Source of the DNA: Bemisia tabaci
Taxonomy: Eukaryota > Arthropoda > Insecta > Hemiptera > Aleyrodidae
NCBI RefSeq assembly: GCF_918797505.1
Contig: NC_092794.1
Coordinates: forward strand, 64,269,345 to 64,333,344
Direction of reading: 5' to 3'
Length of the DNA: 64,000 nucleotides
The position numbers were made by a program, and so were the translations under genes. Shown piece by piece: positions 20,701 through 31,635 of the stretch; positions within the stretch are counted from its first letter, which is position 1, and the number at the start of each line of letters is the position of its first letter. The notes beneath the pieces are model-generated. The model did no database searches. It worked only from the letters and a program-made list of their open reading frames with translations, and was not told the origin of the DNA.

Positions 20701-23700
20701 GGGTTCCGGTTCCCCAATTTGACGTATTTATGCTAAAAGGAACTATGTTGCACCCAAATCCCATGCACATAGATCATTTTTGCATAAATAAGTTCAATTG
20801 TAAACCCTAAAAAAATTATACGAAAAACAAAATAAGAATCCTGTGTTATACAGTAATCGTCAACTTCCCCATTAACAATCTTCCCACTTTAAAAGTTTAA
20901 AAGATAAAGGAAAGACTCAGCTGTGTGTCCATCAAATTTAACCTAGGTCGGCTGAGCCTTTAATAGAGAATTGTCGCACCTTAATCTTAATTAAAAATCT
21001 CTATGGCCTTAGTGTACATACCTACTTGTTTTCTGACTGTCCGCGATGAAGAGAAAAAGTTTATCTAAGTTGATATTGTACTGAATATTTATAATTGTTA
21101 TCAATCCATCGTGAACATCATCTCGTCCTTATTCGATTGCTCTTACTCATTTTATGATGCAGCCATTATCATTCTCATATTCGTACTGTCAATCTTACTA
21201 GCACCTTTTTCCCCTGTCTTGTTTATGACTATCTCCCTCCTCCTCTACAGAATGAACGTCCCAACTCATTTTCACTGACCCTATTAATTGAGTTGAAAGG
21301 GGTATTTTATGCATAGTTCCTTCAAGTATCAAGCTGAAAGTATTTTGCACCCTGCAGGCTGCCTCAGTGGTGCAAGCTATTTCGGACAGAATTTGCATTC
21401 ATTCAGGCGGGAAGAAGAAGAATCTGAAGCTGTCTCCGTTGCACCCTCTCCAGTGCTGCAAAACATGCGGATCCGGATGCAAAGGAGGGTACGAATAAAA
21501 CCACCCCTAACACGATAAAACCATCTGTCAAGTGCCAAAATAACCGATAAGTAACGTGTTTAGCAGTTTGTTTCAATGTAGAGGATAAGTTTAGAAAAAT
21601 CAATATGTAGTGCAATACGTAATATTGCAAATAGCAATGTGTCTTTGCTAGATGTGACTGTAGAAAAGTCAAATTGTGCGCTAGCCACGTCTCCCTTTGC
21701 TCACTTTGCTATGCTGCTGTGCTAAAGAAAAACGTCATTTGAACCTTCAGGCGTTGCCAAATTTCCTTTGATAAACACGAATTTCCTGGTGAACTTGTGA
21801 ATAATTTCCTTCCAATTTTTTAGATAATTTTGTTCGCAATTTCACTGGAGTTCTTGAAAATGTCAAGGAGAAACATTTATAATTTTTCTCAAAACATAGA
21901 CTTTTATCGAATGAAATTTTGCAACTCTCGAATGTTCATACGGCGTTCTTCCTCAGCTCGGCAGTATGAACCACGTTAATCAGAAAGGAACTAAGCCACA
22001 TAGGCTATTGCCAAATTTAACTGGACAATTTAATTTTTACATGAGAACATTTTCTGGAGCATGGTGCGGAGCAAATTCCTTGAAATTTTCAAAGGAATCC
22101 GCACAAACGTTCTCTTGTTAAAAATTAAATTGCCCAGTTGAATTTGGCAATCACTGATCTGGCTTGGTTCCTTTCTACTAAACGCGGTCCGCATGGCGTA
22201 AGTTTTGTGTCAATGATGAAAGAAATATCACGTAATGATGACGCTTATCAGTGTAATGATTGAGTGCAGTGACTGAGTCACATAGCAAAGGGAGATGGGA
22301 GGAGGGGGGGGGAGGGGGCTCATACCCTGCTGGATGAAATGAGAGACAAAATAGGAAAGAAAATTTTGATGAAAAGGATCCCCCCTCCCCAATGTCGCCC
22401 CTTGGACGTTTCTTCCTTGTGCCCCAGAGAGGGATCCAAGCTGGTAACAATGAAATTCATCCAATAAAACTGTTGAAAATCGATTCTTATCAGAGCACAC
22501 CCTGGCCCCTCCGAAAACCGAGACTTTTCCAAAAGGCTTACAACGAGAGAAAACAATGTTGCCAACGTGCTGGATCTACCAATGCGTGCCCTCTTTGAGA
22601 GCCACTCCTTCCTGAATGATTAGCATCATTAAACGCAGTAGTTACGAATCACGGTTCTTTTAATCTTCGTTTCATTGCAATGCTGCATGTGGATTGTGCA
22701 TCCTGTCTTCGAGCGACTATTGCGAATGTGTGCATCACTGAGTGATAAATTAGGCCATATCATGCACTATAACCATGCATGACGTCAATACCCGTGCATT
22801 TCAAAATGCAATTTCGTAGTCAGTATATCAGGATGATGATGGGTTAATTTCTCTACAGTTAATTAGCCACTACAGGACTTAGGTGAAATGGAATTGTGTG
22901 ATTGGTTAATTGTATCATTCATTATCGTGCATTTATTGGATCGGATTATCGATTAGCGTCTTGGTATCACCGAGAAAAGTGAACTTTAATTTGTTAGTGT
23001 CCGGTTCAATTAAGATACCTTATAATGTAACCAACAGTCACATAAATCTAATTCAACTTCGTCTTTATAGTGCCCCATGAACTTCACAGAAAAAACAATC
23101 GGTCTCTTGGACGGAAAAACTTGCCATTTCAAAGACATTGTGTGCCAGCCAAGCGTAGCGTTCCATGAATAGCACTGAATTATTTTTTTAAACTTACACG
23201 CAAATAAATATATGGCTAAAATAAAGAATGTGTATCTCCGATTGTGACGTGATAAGTCTTCGCTAGTGTGAAATTTTCACAAGAGAACTAACGAAAAGTT
23301 TTTCTTGAAATTTCCTGTAAGCATTTAAGAACATTTACAATATACGGGGATATTTTACGGGACATTTACAGGTCATTTTTCTTTCGAAAAAAAAAAAATA
23401 AAACAAACTTGAAGATTTTTGACGTTACAATGGAGGTACGCGTTCTTTTATTTAACCGTCGATATATGTGTGTACCATACAACAGAATGTTGTACTTAGA
23501 CCAAATTTGTACCGATACGTCTTTAATAAAGGTCATTTTGAAGCTGGTCTGCAAAATTTTCGCACTCATTTTTGTTTTTAGTACTGACTTAACCTTCCTT
23601 TTTCGAGTAGTTATCCTTTCCAGGCGTGGAAATTCATCGAGAAGTCTGGTATTGTGACCGGTGGGGACTATGGTTCTTCGGACGGCTGCAAGCCATACCC

Positions 23701-26700
23701 GATTCAATCTCCCTGTGACTACAGCACCTACCCAAACAGCTGCATTTTGAAGAAAACCCCTGTTCTTACGTGCCCCAACCCAGACAAACACTGCAGCACC
23801 AAAGAAACCAAACCACACATCTACAACAGTACGTATCTCCTTAGATCCATCACATTTGCTTGGTGCATTGGTAGCATTTGTTGGTAAAAAATAGTTTTCA
23901 GTAAATCGGAGTAATACGCCAATAAGTACCAAGTCAAGTCAAATTGACTCGTATTTAAACACATCGACGGTGTAAGTCGTCAATCACATGATTCGGTTTG
24001 CGACGTCGTAGACTTCCTGTCATACTTTATTTTTTAAACAGAAAACTACTGAACGGCAATTCTTTAAAACTGCCGTAATTTTTCTTCTCTGTGCGAGGGA
24101 AATTCTGTCAAAATTTCAAGGAATGGTGTCAATTTGTACTCTTTTAAAATAATAACATAGAAGCGAAGATTTTCAGACACCGCTAGTGAGATGTGTGATT
24201 GCGGACTGACGCCGTCAACATGGATTTTGAAGTATAATTTATGTAATTTGTATGTTTTTGAAGGTTAGCAATGCTTTTCTTTTAGTATACACATTTTTGG
24301 TAACATACGGGTACTTTTTTCCCCCTCCCCTTCATCATCTGCCATATACAAATTCACCAGAGGAAATAGTCGAGCCAACTGACCTAGCTTGGGATTTCTA
24401 GGGGCAGGTTTAAAAAACATTCCCCAACACGACACAACTCTCATAAAAATACCAACTTTTAGACGTGGCCTTCAGGGTAAGGCGTTTAAGGAACATATTC
24501 CCTATTTATTTATTTTTTTTTAACAACCTTTGTTTCCAAAATGTTTATTGATTTAACACATCATATTACATTTTGAGGAGACTGAGCTTAACTTTTCTCA
24601 AATTTCAAAAATAAGAATTGCCTCAACGCGCTTTTCTGACAGTGTCAATATACTCCTGTTCGTGCATGATGAATGTCCGTATCGCAACTGTAAAATTGAA
24701 GGCGCGATGGCGCAAAGGGTGAATTCCCAATGCTTTGCTCTATGCTGCCAAGAAAATATCACTTAGATTCGGGAGGAAAGTTGAAAAAGGCGGTCCAATT
24801 ACGTCTCTCTTGTCTTCAGCCGTGATTTTTACGTATCCTTTAAAGCACTACTACAAATGAGACAAAAGAAACGAGCACAAAATGGAAGCAGAGCAAGAGA
24901 AAGGATGGATGGAAAGGAAGGAGGGAAAGGTGCTTGATGGATGTCCGTGTCGTATTTACAGAATTGAAGGCGCGATGCGTGAAGCCAACATAACATGGAA
25001 ATAAAGTGAGAGAAAGGACTCGCTTTGGTGACGGCGCAGAGATATAACCATTCGTGCTTGATGGATATCCGTGTTGCATCTGCAAAATTGAAGGCGCGAT
25101 GGCGCAAGCGTGAAATGGCAATGCTCTATTCTGGGTTGAAGAGTTTCAGGATGGAGATGTGCAGTGTGCATACCTCCACAGTCCCATGGGATAGAAGCAA
25201 GAATGATGAAGTGCTCGAAGTGTACTAAAAGGGTTCCAGTTCGATACGGAGCATTGGCGGTTAGGTGTCGTAGCGCGCCGGGGAACGCCATATAACGATA
25301 CGTGTATGTAGTGGCAGAAATGTAAATGGTTTCATTCATTTAGTCTATAGCTCCCATATGATCTATGCTGATGGTATTTGTTAATACCTCGTTAAGAGGT
25401 TAATTTCTGAATTGCTTCTACGTAAAATTTTGAAAAGGAAATATGTGACTTTTCTATTCAGAGCTTGCGTCTGGTTGCCCATTATCTAATGCCTAATTTT
25501 CGCTGAAGTTTCCTCTGAGGTATAGAGTAAAACGGGAATCTAAGCTGTGACTCCTCGTAAATTGTGCGACGGGCATTTAATGCTGCGATAAATTTTTAAT
25601 GTGGGGATGGGAGGAATCGTCAAGTGGTTTCATTACCTTTCACGTCAAGCGGGAAGAAAACACTCACTTTGCTTTCATAACCCTCCCAATTCTTTCGAAC
25701 CCTTCGATTTTCACACCTCAGCACTCAGTCACAAGTAGTTTGGATTCGTTAGTATGACCTTGGCCTAACAAGGCTTCAAGATTCTTGTCTCCTCACCCAA
25801 TGCTCTAGTTTTGCGTCGGGTGACATACTTTTACGGGTGTTTTCCCGGCAATATGGTGTAATATGAATAAACAATAATTTCAAATCCAAACTGCTTTTAA
25901 AATTGAACTACTTACATATATACCAAGTGGTATATTTGAAAAAAGCCCTCTGATGTTAGGGTAATGGTCGTTGAAATTATACCTTAAGAGGTTCACCTCT
26001 TTGAAAGTTCAGCTGTAATTTGTGTCTTTTTTCTAGGGACGTAGAAGAAAAAAAATAACAATTTTTAAGAGCTTTTTTACATCCTTTCTAAAATGTTCAG
26101 TGTTAAAAAACTACAGCAGATTCTTTCAGAATTTTTTTAAACACTTTTACGATTAAATTTTACCTCGCATAAATTTTACTTTAAAAAGTTCCCAAACAGA
26201 GATTCCTTGATAATAAATTTAACGGGTGTTTTTTTAAAAAAATTATTAAAAAGTTTTTTATTTTTAAAATTTACAAATTGTTGAAAGAATTTTTATGGTC
26301 GTTGCTACTAGGGATGCTCTTAATCAAGGTTCATGTCGTCCTGTCAAGTTTCATCCGCATCTTTTATCTGGATCGCATTTAGCAAAAAGGAACCAGTGCG
26401 AGCACAGTGTTTTCAAAATTGTGCGAATTCTTCTTTTCTTTAAAAAATACTTAATATTTGCACAGTATTAAAATTTACACATTTATTTTCCTTTAAAATT
26501 AACAATTTTTGGTGGAAAGCCAAAGAAATTTGCTACTTTGGGAGATTTTTTCAGATAGTTATGAAGAAGCAACATTTTCACAACACTGTAATCACGCTGG
26601 TTCCTTTTTGCTAAATGTGATCCATGTATACTTTACATTTAAGGTCGTGTTAATCCCCGTCTCAGCATGTTTTGCGTTGTTCTTTCACTTCTTGCACCTA

Positions 26701-27802
26701 AAAAGTCGTCATGCTGCAGAGGACAGTAAAACTTAACCGGGTCCTGTTAATATGTTTCAGTTGATCTGGTGAGGACGATCCCGAACTCAGACCAATTTAC
26801 TCAAGCCTGGACTGCAGATTTCATCAAGCAAGAAATCATCTCCAATGGCCCCGTCACGGCCACAATGCGTCTCTTCTCTGATTTCTTCAGCTATAAAAAA
26901 GGTGAGTAAAAGGAAAGAGGGTCTAAGAGCGAAAAAACCCATCACATAATTTATCAACGGCTCTTTATTTTAAACTTACCAGCTAAGGCAATAATCTAAG
27001 TTCTTTAGTTGATTACGAAAAAAGATGCAGCCAGTGAGACTAAGGGGCGTGCTTTCCTAGAAATCTATTTACCCTTCACAAAAACCACATTTGAAATTGA
27101 ATCAGTGAGAACGAAAACACACCAACTCAAAAAAATGAAAAGAATCGAGACACACACAAAACTGCATATTAGGTGAAGAAGTTAGTTTAAGAAAAATATT
27201 TTTAGGGCCTAAAATCAAGTATTTAAGGAAACTTTAAATGTCCAAGTTGGCGCAGATACGGTAACTTCAATGACCATTATGAAAATTGTCTGTACATAGT
27301 GAAAAGAGAGCATTTTCGAGGTACCGAGTTGGTGTGTTTTCGTTCTCACTGATTCAATTGTGTTGCAATCAAGTTTTTAATGACAGCATTTTAAAATTGC
27401 TCTTTAGACGAATGAATTTTTCAAAATTCTCTCCGAGAGACCGAGGCTCCTTGAGTCCAAATTCGGAGCAAGAGAAGTTCCCCGAACTCTCCCTCAGAGC
27501 TGTGAAAGTCCCCCAGATCCAAATCTCCCTCGGTGTGCTCTGGATGGTGCAATTGATGATGCAACGCTGTTTTTTCTGTCTCAGGAATTTACTCACCAAC
27601 GAAAGATGCGAGGAAGTTGGATGACGTCACATTGAAAGTCATCGGCTGGGGTAGAGACAGGCAAAAGAAAATCGATTACTGGCTGGGAGTCATGCCCTGG
27701 GGCAATAAGTTCGGAGATGGTGGATTCGTAAAAATCAGGCAGGGTGTTTCACAGCTACAAATTGATCGTCGTATGCATGCTGGAGTGCCCCAACTGCATT
27801 AG
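17581..27802 (+). CDS. Cathepsin B-like pseudoprotease (six exons, 367 residues)
   Basis: The six exons are 17581-17736, 20263-20502, 21358-21488, 23611-23828, 26761-26901 and 27585-27802; the joined length is exactly 368 codons. It has a signal peptide (residues 1-24 or so), a propeptide ending near residue 100 and a peptidase C1A fold. Family landmarks include YPENFDSRDHWPAC, AISDRICIHSG, CCKTCGSGCKGGYP, IVTGGDYGSSDGCKPYPI, ISNGPVTATM and KVIGWG. Active cathepsin B has a DQGSCGSCW site; here it reads DTGFCASHW, so the oxyanion Gln is Thr125 and the nucleophile Cys is His131. The GGHA motif is DDVT (His to Val310), and ANSW is VMPW (Asn to Met332). The His pair of the occluding loop is also missing. 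A cysteine protease reaction is therefore not expected. Reading frame, splice phases and structural cysteines are largely kept, which argues for a binding or structural role rather than decay. A protein secreted or sent to lysosome or gut is inferred. Aphids and other sap feeders have expanded cathepsin B families. Confidence 0.85.
17976..18236. mobile_element. CCACGTATCTCGG-family MITE, copy 2 (cathepsin B-like intron 1)
   Basis: The ends read ATATTGACGGTGAACTACCA and, inverted, GGGAATTTCACGGTCGATAT. Internal CCACGTATCTCGG and GATACGTGGTTTGG form a second inverted pair. It is wholly intronic. Confidence 0.75.
18680..19330. repeat. Repeat pair with GGGGGC hairpins (cathepsin B-like intron 1)
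   Basis: Short GC-rich hairpins, AGGGGGCGTAGCCCCTT near 18767 and GGGGGCACGCCCCCTGACC near 19193, lie in related flanking sequence on opposite strands. They resemble transposon ends, but I could not fix borders. Confidence 0.35.
20263..20502 (+). CDS. Cathepsin B-like exon 2: propeptide and altered Cys site
   Basis: Eighty codons, phase 0 at both ends, from a TTTTGAGTTCAG acceptor to a TGG|GTCAGT donor. It begins PGRNFHEN, the expected propeptide continuation. It ends DTGFCASHW, with His where the nucleophile Cys should be (codon CAT, two base changes from TGT) and Thr in place of the oxyanion Gln. Confidence 0.85.
21358..21488 (+). CDS. Cathepsin B-like exon 3
   Basis: Starts in phase 0 after a TGCACCCTGCAG acceptor and ends in phase 2 at GG|GTACGA. 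It encodes AASVVQAISDRICIHSGGKK and the CCKTCGSGCKG segment, the most recognisable block of the family. Confidence 0.85.
21709..21967. mobile_element. GTGCTAAGGAAAAA-family foldback element (intron 3)
   Basis: The ends read TATGCTGCTGTGCTAAAGAA and TTCCTCAGCTCGGCAGTATG in inverse. Inner arms hold CTTCAGGCGTTGCCAAATTT and related inverse blocks. Confidence 0.6.
21973..22190. mobile_element. AGTAGAAAGGAACC-family foldback element (intron 3)
   Basis: The arms include GCCACATAGGCTATTGCCAA and TTGGCAATCACTGATCTGGC, with outer ACGTTAATCAGAAAGGAACT and the inverse TTCCTTTCTACTAAACGCGG. It directly abuts the element at 21709-21967. Confidence 0.7.
22230..23350. other. Rest of cathepsin B-like intron 3
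   Basis: It contains a G-run near 22298-22316, a possible hAT-like MITE remnant at 22500-22610 (AGAAAACAATGTTGCCAACGT), and otherwise AT-rich intronic DNA. No coding signal was found. Confidence 0.4.
23611..23828 (+). CDS. Cathepsin B-like exon 4: degenerate occluding loop
   Basis: The acceptor is TTTTTCGAGTAG at 23609-23610, one base before TAT CCT, which completes GCKGG-YPFQAWKF in frame. The downstream CAG at 23621-23623 looks like an acceptor but would break the phase and lose YPFQ. It encodes GIVTGGDYGSSDGCKPYPI and a cysteine-containing loop lacking the paired His of the occluding loop. It ends in phase 1 before GTACGT. Confidence 0.8.
23961..24233. mobile_element. CGACGGTGTAAGTC-family MITE, copy 2 (intron 4)
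   Basis: The ends read ACATCGACGGTGTAAGTCGT and ACTGACGCCGTCAACATGG. Inner blocks match the other three copies closely. It lies wholly in intron 4 of the cathepsin B-like gene. Confidence 0.75.
24640..25130. repeat. Tandem repeat family with AAAATTGAAGGCGCGATG block (intron 4)
   Basis: The block GATGGATGTCCGTGTCGTAT...ATTGAAGGCGCGATG occurs three times, near 24670, 24935 and 25060. Pieces such as AAGAAAATATCACTTAGATT lie between them. A similar set of tandem units lies at 41465-41930. It may be a SINE-like or satellite-like unit; I see no pol III boxes that convince me. Confidence 0.6.
25150..26370. other. Rest of cathepsin B-like intron 4
   Basis: AT-rich intronic DNA without coding signal. 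T-rich runs are frequent from 26040 to 26280. Confidence 0.4.
26375..26640. repeat. Degraded AGTAGAAAGGAACC-family copy (intron 4)
   Basis: It keeps TTTAGCAAAAAGGAACCAGT at the left and the inverse GGTTCCTTTTTGCTAAATG at the right. The inner arms are strongly diverged. Confidence 0.5.
26761..26901 (+). CDS. Cathepsin B-like exon 5
   Basis: From a TATGTTTCAG acceptor (phase 1) to AAAAAAG|GTGAGT (phase 1). It encodes FIKQEIISNGPVTATMRLFS and DFFSYKKG, matching the NGPVxxxxxVYxDFxxYKxG block of cathepsin B. Confidence 0.85.
27096..27358. mobile_element. 263-bp foldback MITE, copy 2 (intron 5)
   Basis: Same 32-base termini and same 263-base length as the copy at 68-330. It occupies more than a third of intron 5 of the cathepsin B-like gene. 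Confidence 0.85.
27585..27802 (+). CDS. Cathepsin B-like exon 6: altered His and Asn sites
   Basis: It follows a TTTTTTCTGTCTCAG acceptor and ends at TAG 27800-27802. The GGHA motif is replaced by DDVT and the NSW motif by MPW, while VIGWG, YWL and FGDGGFVKI are kept. The C-terminal CGIE motif is also changed to QLQID. Confidence 0.85.
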
Positions 27803-27886
27803 AGGTGGATGCAAAATTGAAGGCTCAAGCGAAGGCACTCCTCAAGCGACACCTTCTGGAGTGCAAAATTGTGATGGAGGTTACCG

Positions 27887-27892
27887 AATAAA
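27887..27892 (+). promoter_or_regulatory. Polyadenylation signal of the cathepsin B-like gene
   Basis: AATAAA lies 85 bases after the stop codon. This is a usual distance for an insect 3' end. Confidence 0.65.
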
Positions 27893-27949
27893 AACATCTG
27901 AACGATTTTGAGAGGGATTCTTTCCTGCTAGGGTTATAGACACGGAAAA

Positions 27950-28148
27950 AATTGATTGCTGATTTAACAATTAAATTGTCAAAAAAGATGTCCGATATGT
28001 TTCAAATATAAAATATTGAACAGCTAATTTAACCACAGGGGTGGTTAAATCAGAATTTTTTTTTTATTGTAAAAACTGCATTTAAACACATCGGACACTT
28101 TTTTAAACTACGAAATTGTTAAATCAGCAACTTTATTTTTTCCAGGGA
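27950..28148. mobile_element. Foldback MITE downstream of the cathepsin B-like gene
   Basis: Inverted arms contain TTGCTGATTTAACAATTAAA and TTGTTAAATCAGCAA, plus TGTCCGATATGTTT and ACATCGGACA. It starts about 55 bases after the polyadenylation signal. Confidence 0.7.
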
Positions 28149-28417
28149 TCTATCCGCGTGGCCAGAGGAAGAGAGAATGAGCAAGAAATTATGAACCTAA
28201 TTCCAAAATGAAGTCTAATACCATTTTCCGTTGTCTTGTTTTCCTCATTTTTTAATCTCTAAGGAGAAATTTAAATAACATAACGCCTCGAAACTCTCTG
28301 TTAATTTTCCCTCGATTATAAAGATAAAATCACAAAATTTTAACGTATAGTGTTACGTAGTTGTTTGATAAAAACATAAGACTCGAGAAATTAATAGGCA
28401 ACGTATGATGCAGTTAT

Positions 28418-28583
28418 CAGTGGCGTGGCGTGAATTGCGATGTATCGATTGTTATACCATTTACACCTATGATAAAGAATCGATTATTAAAAGTGTTCGC
28501 TGCGAACACCCTGCTTATCGATCCTTTTCCATAGGTTTAAATGGCATAACAATCGATACATTGCAATTCATGCTACGCCACTG
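28418..28583. mobile_element. hAT-like 166-bp MITE, copy 2
   Basis: A complete copy runs from CAGTGGCGTGGCGTG to TACGCCACTG. It is flanked by an exact 8-base duplication, GCAGTTAT (28410-28417 and 28584-28591). The termini and 8-base duplication fit the hAT superfamily. Confidence 0.9.
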
Positions 28584-29954
28584 GCAGTTATGATGATTCT
28601 GATTAAAATCGTCCAAATGTCCTGTAAGATTTTTACAATACCTACCTTTGCATTCACCCTCTTTTCATCTGACGAATTTTTAAACATAGACTCCCTTATT
28701 CTCGAGAAAAATACGAAGGTACGCCACTGCAATAAAGATTAAATCAAGAATCAGTGCTCAGAGCATAATTCTACACCTCTTGTGAAAGATCTCGATGTTT
28801 CAAAGAGACAATAATGTGAATAAAGGTGGCAGAGTTCTTTTAAGAAAAGGCGGGCTTGTTTCCTGACACAAATGCAGATCTAAGTAATCAATGTAAGATC
28901 ATAAAGTGTAATTTTTTTAGGAAGATAAGACCGGATTTTTCAAAAGACACGACTGCTTGATGTATTAAAATGTTCACAACTCTATAGCACTTTATGCAGA
29001 CGAAGCTGATTTTGAGTTCAAGTATGAATCTTCAGCGAGGTCTATTCACTCTTATTAATGAATGGTGAAATAAGTTTAAAATTAAGAGAATTTTTAGGAT
29101 AGTGAGCCAAACTGATTTCATTAAGTCACTAAAGGCAGCTCCACCATTCTATGTGTTTTCATTATACGAGCAATGTCGTATATCAGCAAGCATGTAACGC
29201 CTGTCATGAACTTGAATCGGGTAGGCGAGAGATGTTGAAGCGCCTTCATTTTTTTCAACGCAACACGGACAGCTCTTGAGCCCGAATAGTTGCGTCGAGG
29301 CCCCTATCGTCGAATTTCAGTCAAACTCGTTAGATTAGCTTCCCACTGAAGGTCGGTAGCCTGATTCTGTAACTTCACTTCTACAGCGCACTTTTATCTG
29401 GCGTCCGAGCCCATGCAATGAAATCATACTGTATGTGTTTAACATATATTTACGCTATATTCCGACTTGAAATTTTTTTAGTATCTACATTCTTCATCCC
29501 GTCAAAAACTCTTTCATGTAAGATGACCTTCCAAGCTAAAAAAGTTTCTTCTCACTTTGACAATATCACCGGAAAAGCGCAAATTATAGACAAACAAAAT
29601 AATTTGAAAAAATCTATACAAAATCTAATTTTTTGACCATTGTCCTACAAAAAAAATTGATGCATTTGTATCGATTCGTCAGGCACCCGTTAGGCAGGCT
29701 CTCACTCCCCGTGCCTCTCCTCCCCTACCCCCGTATCTTTCCCCTGAATTATATAAGAGTGACCAAACTTCCACATTTTTCAGAGAATAATGAGGAAAAC
29801 CTAAAAAATAGCTGAAAAAAGAACTTCCATCGGAGACTGTTATTTTCCATGAAGTTGAAGGTTTACGAAGGACAGGAATCGATCCCCGCATCCTACCTCA
29901 AAGAAATTGTCCTTTAAGACCCCTAAGGGACAAGCTCAGACTCAGATGCTTCCC

Positions 29955-30213
29955 TTCAAACTGCAGCGTGATGTTGAAATCGGTATACAAAGCTATAGAC
30001 AAAGAGGACGAAAGGGGTATGCAGAGATCCTATTAGTAGAAGCGGATGATTGGTAATAAACTAACCATCGGCAACCCAAAAAAGACCCTATAGCTAGTCC
30101 ATCATTTTCTCCCTTTGTCTATAGAAACCACCCATTTCAACCAATAGGCTCGCTCCGTACTCTCCATGTCCTCTCTGTCCGTATTTTTGTCTATCAATTT
30201 CAACAATCAGCCC
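29955..30213. mobile_element. Foldback MITE, TTGAAATTGATAGACAAA family, copy 1
   Basis: The left arm opens TTGAAATCGGTATACAAAGC, and the right end is TTGTCTATCAATTTCAACAA. The central GGATGATTGGTAATAAACTA block recurs in the copy at 31110-31388. Confidence 0.65.
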
Positions 30214-30219
30214 GCAGCT

Positions 30220-30760
30220 TGCTCAACATTCGAGACCCTTATTCGGCGATAACACGTGCTTACATCGAATAGGGGTGGATTCCTCATGAAGCGGCAACCC
30301 TGATTGCGACCCTTATCGACGGGCTGCAGTTCGGTAGTGTTCACTGCTCAGTTACTACAACAAATGAACAAACAAGGGGCGGCGGGGTGGCCGCCGAGGA
30401 ATCGCCACCTGTTGATAGGTCTTTGTCGATCGATAACCGTGCCCCAAACCCGAACTTGACTCCTTTCCGCTCTCTTTCCGCCGTCGGGCGTGAATCGCTC
30501 GCGAAAACGGTTATAAAAAGATCACGCAATTGGCGCCCTCACTTCATTTGGAGTCGCCAGCGATTGATGGCTTCATCGTTTAAACCTGACGTTTCGATTG
30601 ACAGCCGCTCGTCTAAGATACCCGGCTTAAATAGCTTCGTTTTAGCTCGGCCCCGCCTCCCCTCATCAAACACGGTTTCGCGTATTATTGCGAGCTTCGT
30701 TTGTCGAGAGCGAGAGCAATAAAATCAGACAACTGCACCGACATTAATAGTTCACCTCCA
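30220..30760. other. CpG-rich stretch with TATA-like box and AATAAA
   Basis: GC content and CpG density rise here. GGTTATAAAAAG lies near 30509 and AATAAA near 30719. A 111-codon plus frame (30387-30722) spans the TATA box, and a shorter frame starts at an ATG at 30567. No known domain is visible. It could be a small gene, a promoter, or part of a solo LTR. Confidence 0.3.
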
Positions 30761-30798
30761 TTCTGCATGCTTTCCTCCGTGCTCTTGTGTGGAGAACT

Positions 30799-31035
30799 GC
30801 ACTGGAAAAAAAAAAAAAAACACATTGGATCTAGAGTCCAGACTCTTAAAAACATCGACAGGAAAAAATACTCTTGATTCAATCAGACTTAAGCTTAAAT
30901 CAATAACCAAGCCTCTTAATTTGAGCGGATTTCCTTTTGATTTAAGCAAAAATCTGATTGAATTAAGAGTATTTTTCCTTGTCAATGTTTTCAAGAGTCT
31001 GGACTCTAGATCCAATGTGTTTTTCTTCCAGTGTG
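30799..31035. mobile_element. 237-bp foldback MITE
   Basis: The arms contain GAGTCCAGACTCTTAAAAAC and its inverse GTTTTCAAGAGTCTGGACTC, with ATTGGATCTAG ends and CACTGGAAAAAA/TTCCAGTG termini. A 15-base A-run sits at the left end. Confidence 0.8.
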
Positions 31036-31109
31036 CTCACAAGCCACCAGATTCACTCAGTTCCATCCATGTTTTTCCTTTTGCTGCATATCGACGGTGA
31101 AGCTACTCC

Positions 31110-31388
31110 TGAGCTACGGCTGATTGTTGAAATTGATAGACAAAACTATAGAAAAGGAAGACATAGGGAGTATGGAGCGATCCCATTGGTTGAGATGGGC
31201 AGTTCCTGTGGGCTAAGGGAGCAATGATGGACTAACTATAGGATCTCTCGTGGGCTACCGTTAGTTAGTCTATTACCTACCTCCTTTGTCCATTGCAACC
31301 ACCCGCTTCTACTAACAGGATCTCTCCATATCCGTTTTGTCTCCTTTGTCTATTGCTTTGTCTACCATTTTCAACAATCTGCCCACTG
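31110..31388. mobile_element. Foldback MITE, TTGAAATTGATAGACAAA family, copy 2
   Basis: It starts GCTGATTGTTGAAATTGATA and ends TTTCAACAATCTGCCCAC in inverse. The arms pair through CATAGGGAGTATGGAGCGAT and GATCTCTCCATATCC-like segments. Confidence 0.7.
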
Positions 31389-31635
31389 ACCACGTATCTT
31401 GGTTTGCGGCGTTGCAGTCTTCCTGTCGTGCACACTTTATGTTTTAAATGGAAAACTACTTAAAGTTAATGCATGAAAACTTCCGTGATTTTTCTTCTCT
31501 GCGAGAGGAAAACTCTGTGAAAACTTCAAGGAATGATATTGATTTGTTCTCCCTGAAAAAAAAATTAAATTGGAGGGAATTATTTGAAACTGCGCAAATG
31601 AGATGCGTGGTCTAGTAGTTTCACCGTTGATATGC
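31386..31635. mobile_element. CCACGTATCTCGG-family MITE, copy 3
   Basis: It runs from GACCACGTATCTTGGTTTGC to TGCGTGGTCTAGTAGTTTCA plus CCGTTGATATGC. Its left terminal bases are lost at the junction with the preceding element. Confidence 0.65.

Noticed and set aside
23624..23628. Acceptor TTTCCAG|GCG for exon 4
   Set aside because: It would break phase with exon 3 and delete the conserved YPFQ residues. The TAG at 23608-23610 keeps both.
23366..23932. 188-codon minus frame
   Set aside because: It is antisense to cathepsin B-like exon 4 and continues into AT-rich intron. Composition has no protein-family signal.
29860..29945. tRNA-like fragment on the minus strand (GGGGATCGATTCCTG resembles a T arm)
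   Set aside because: I could not fold a complete acceptor stem, D arm and anticodon arm. At most it is a worn tRNA-derived repeat.
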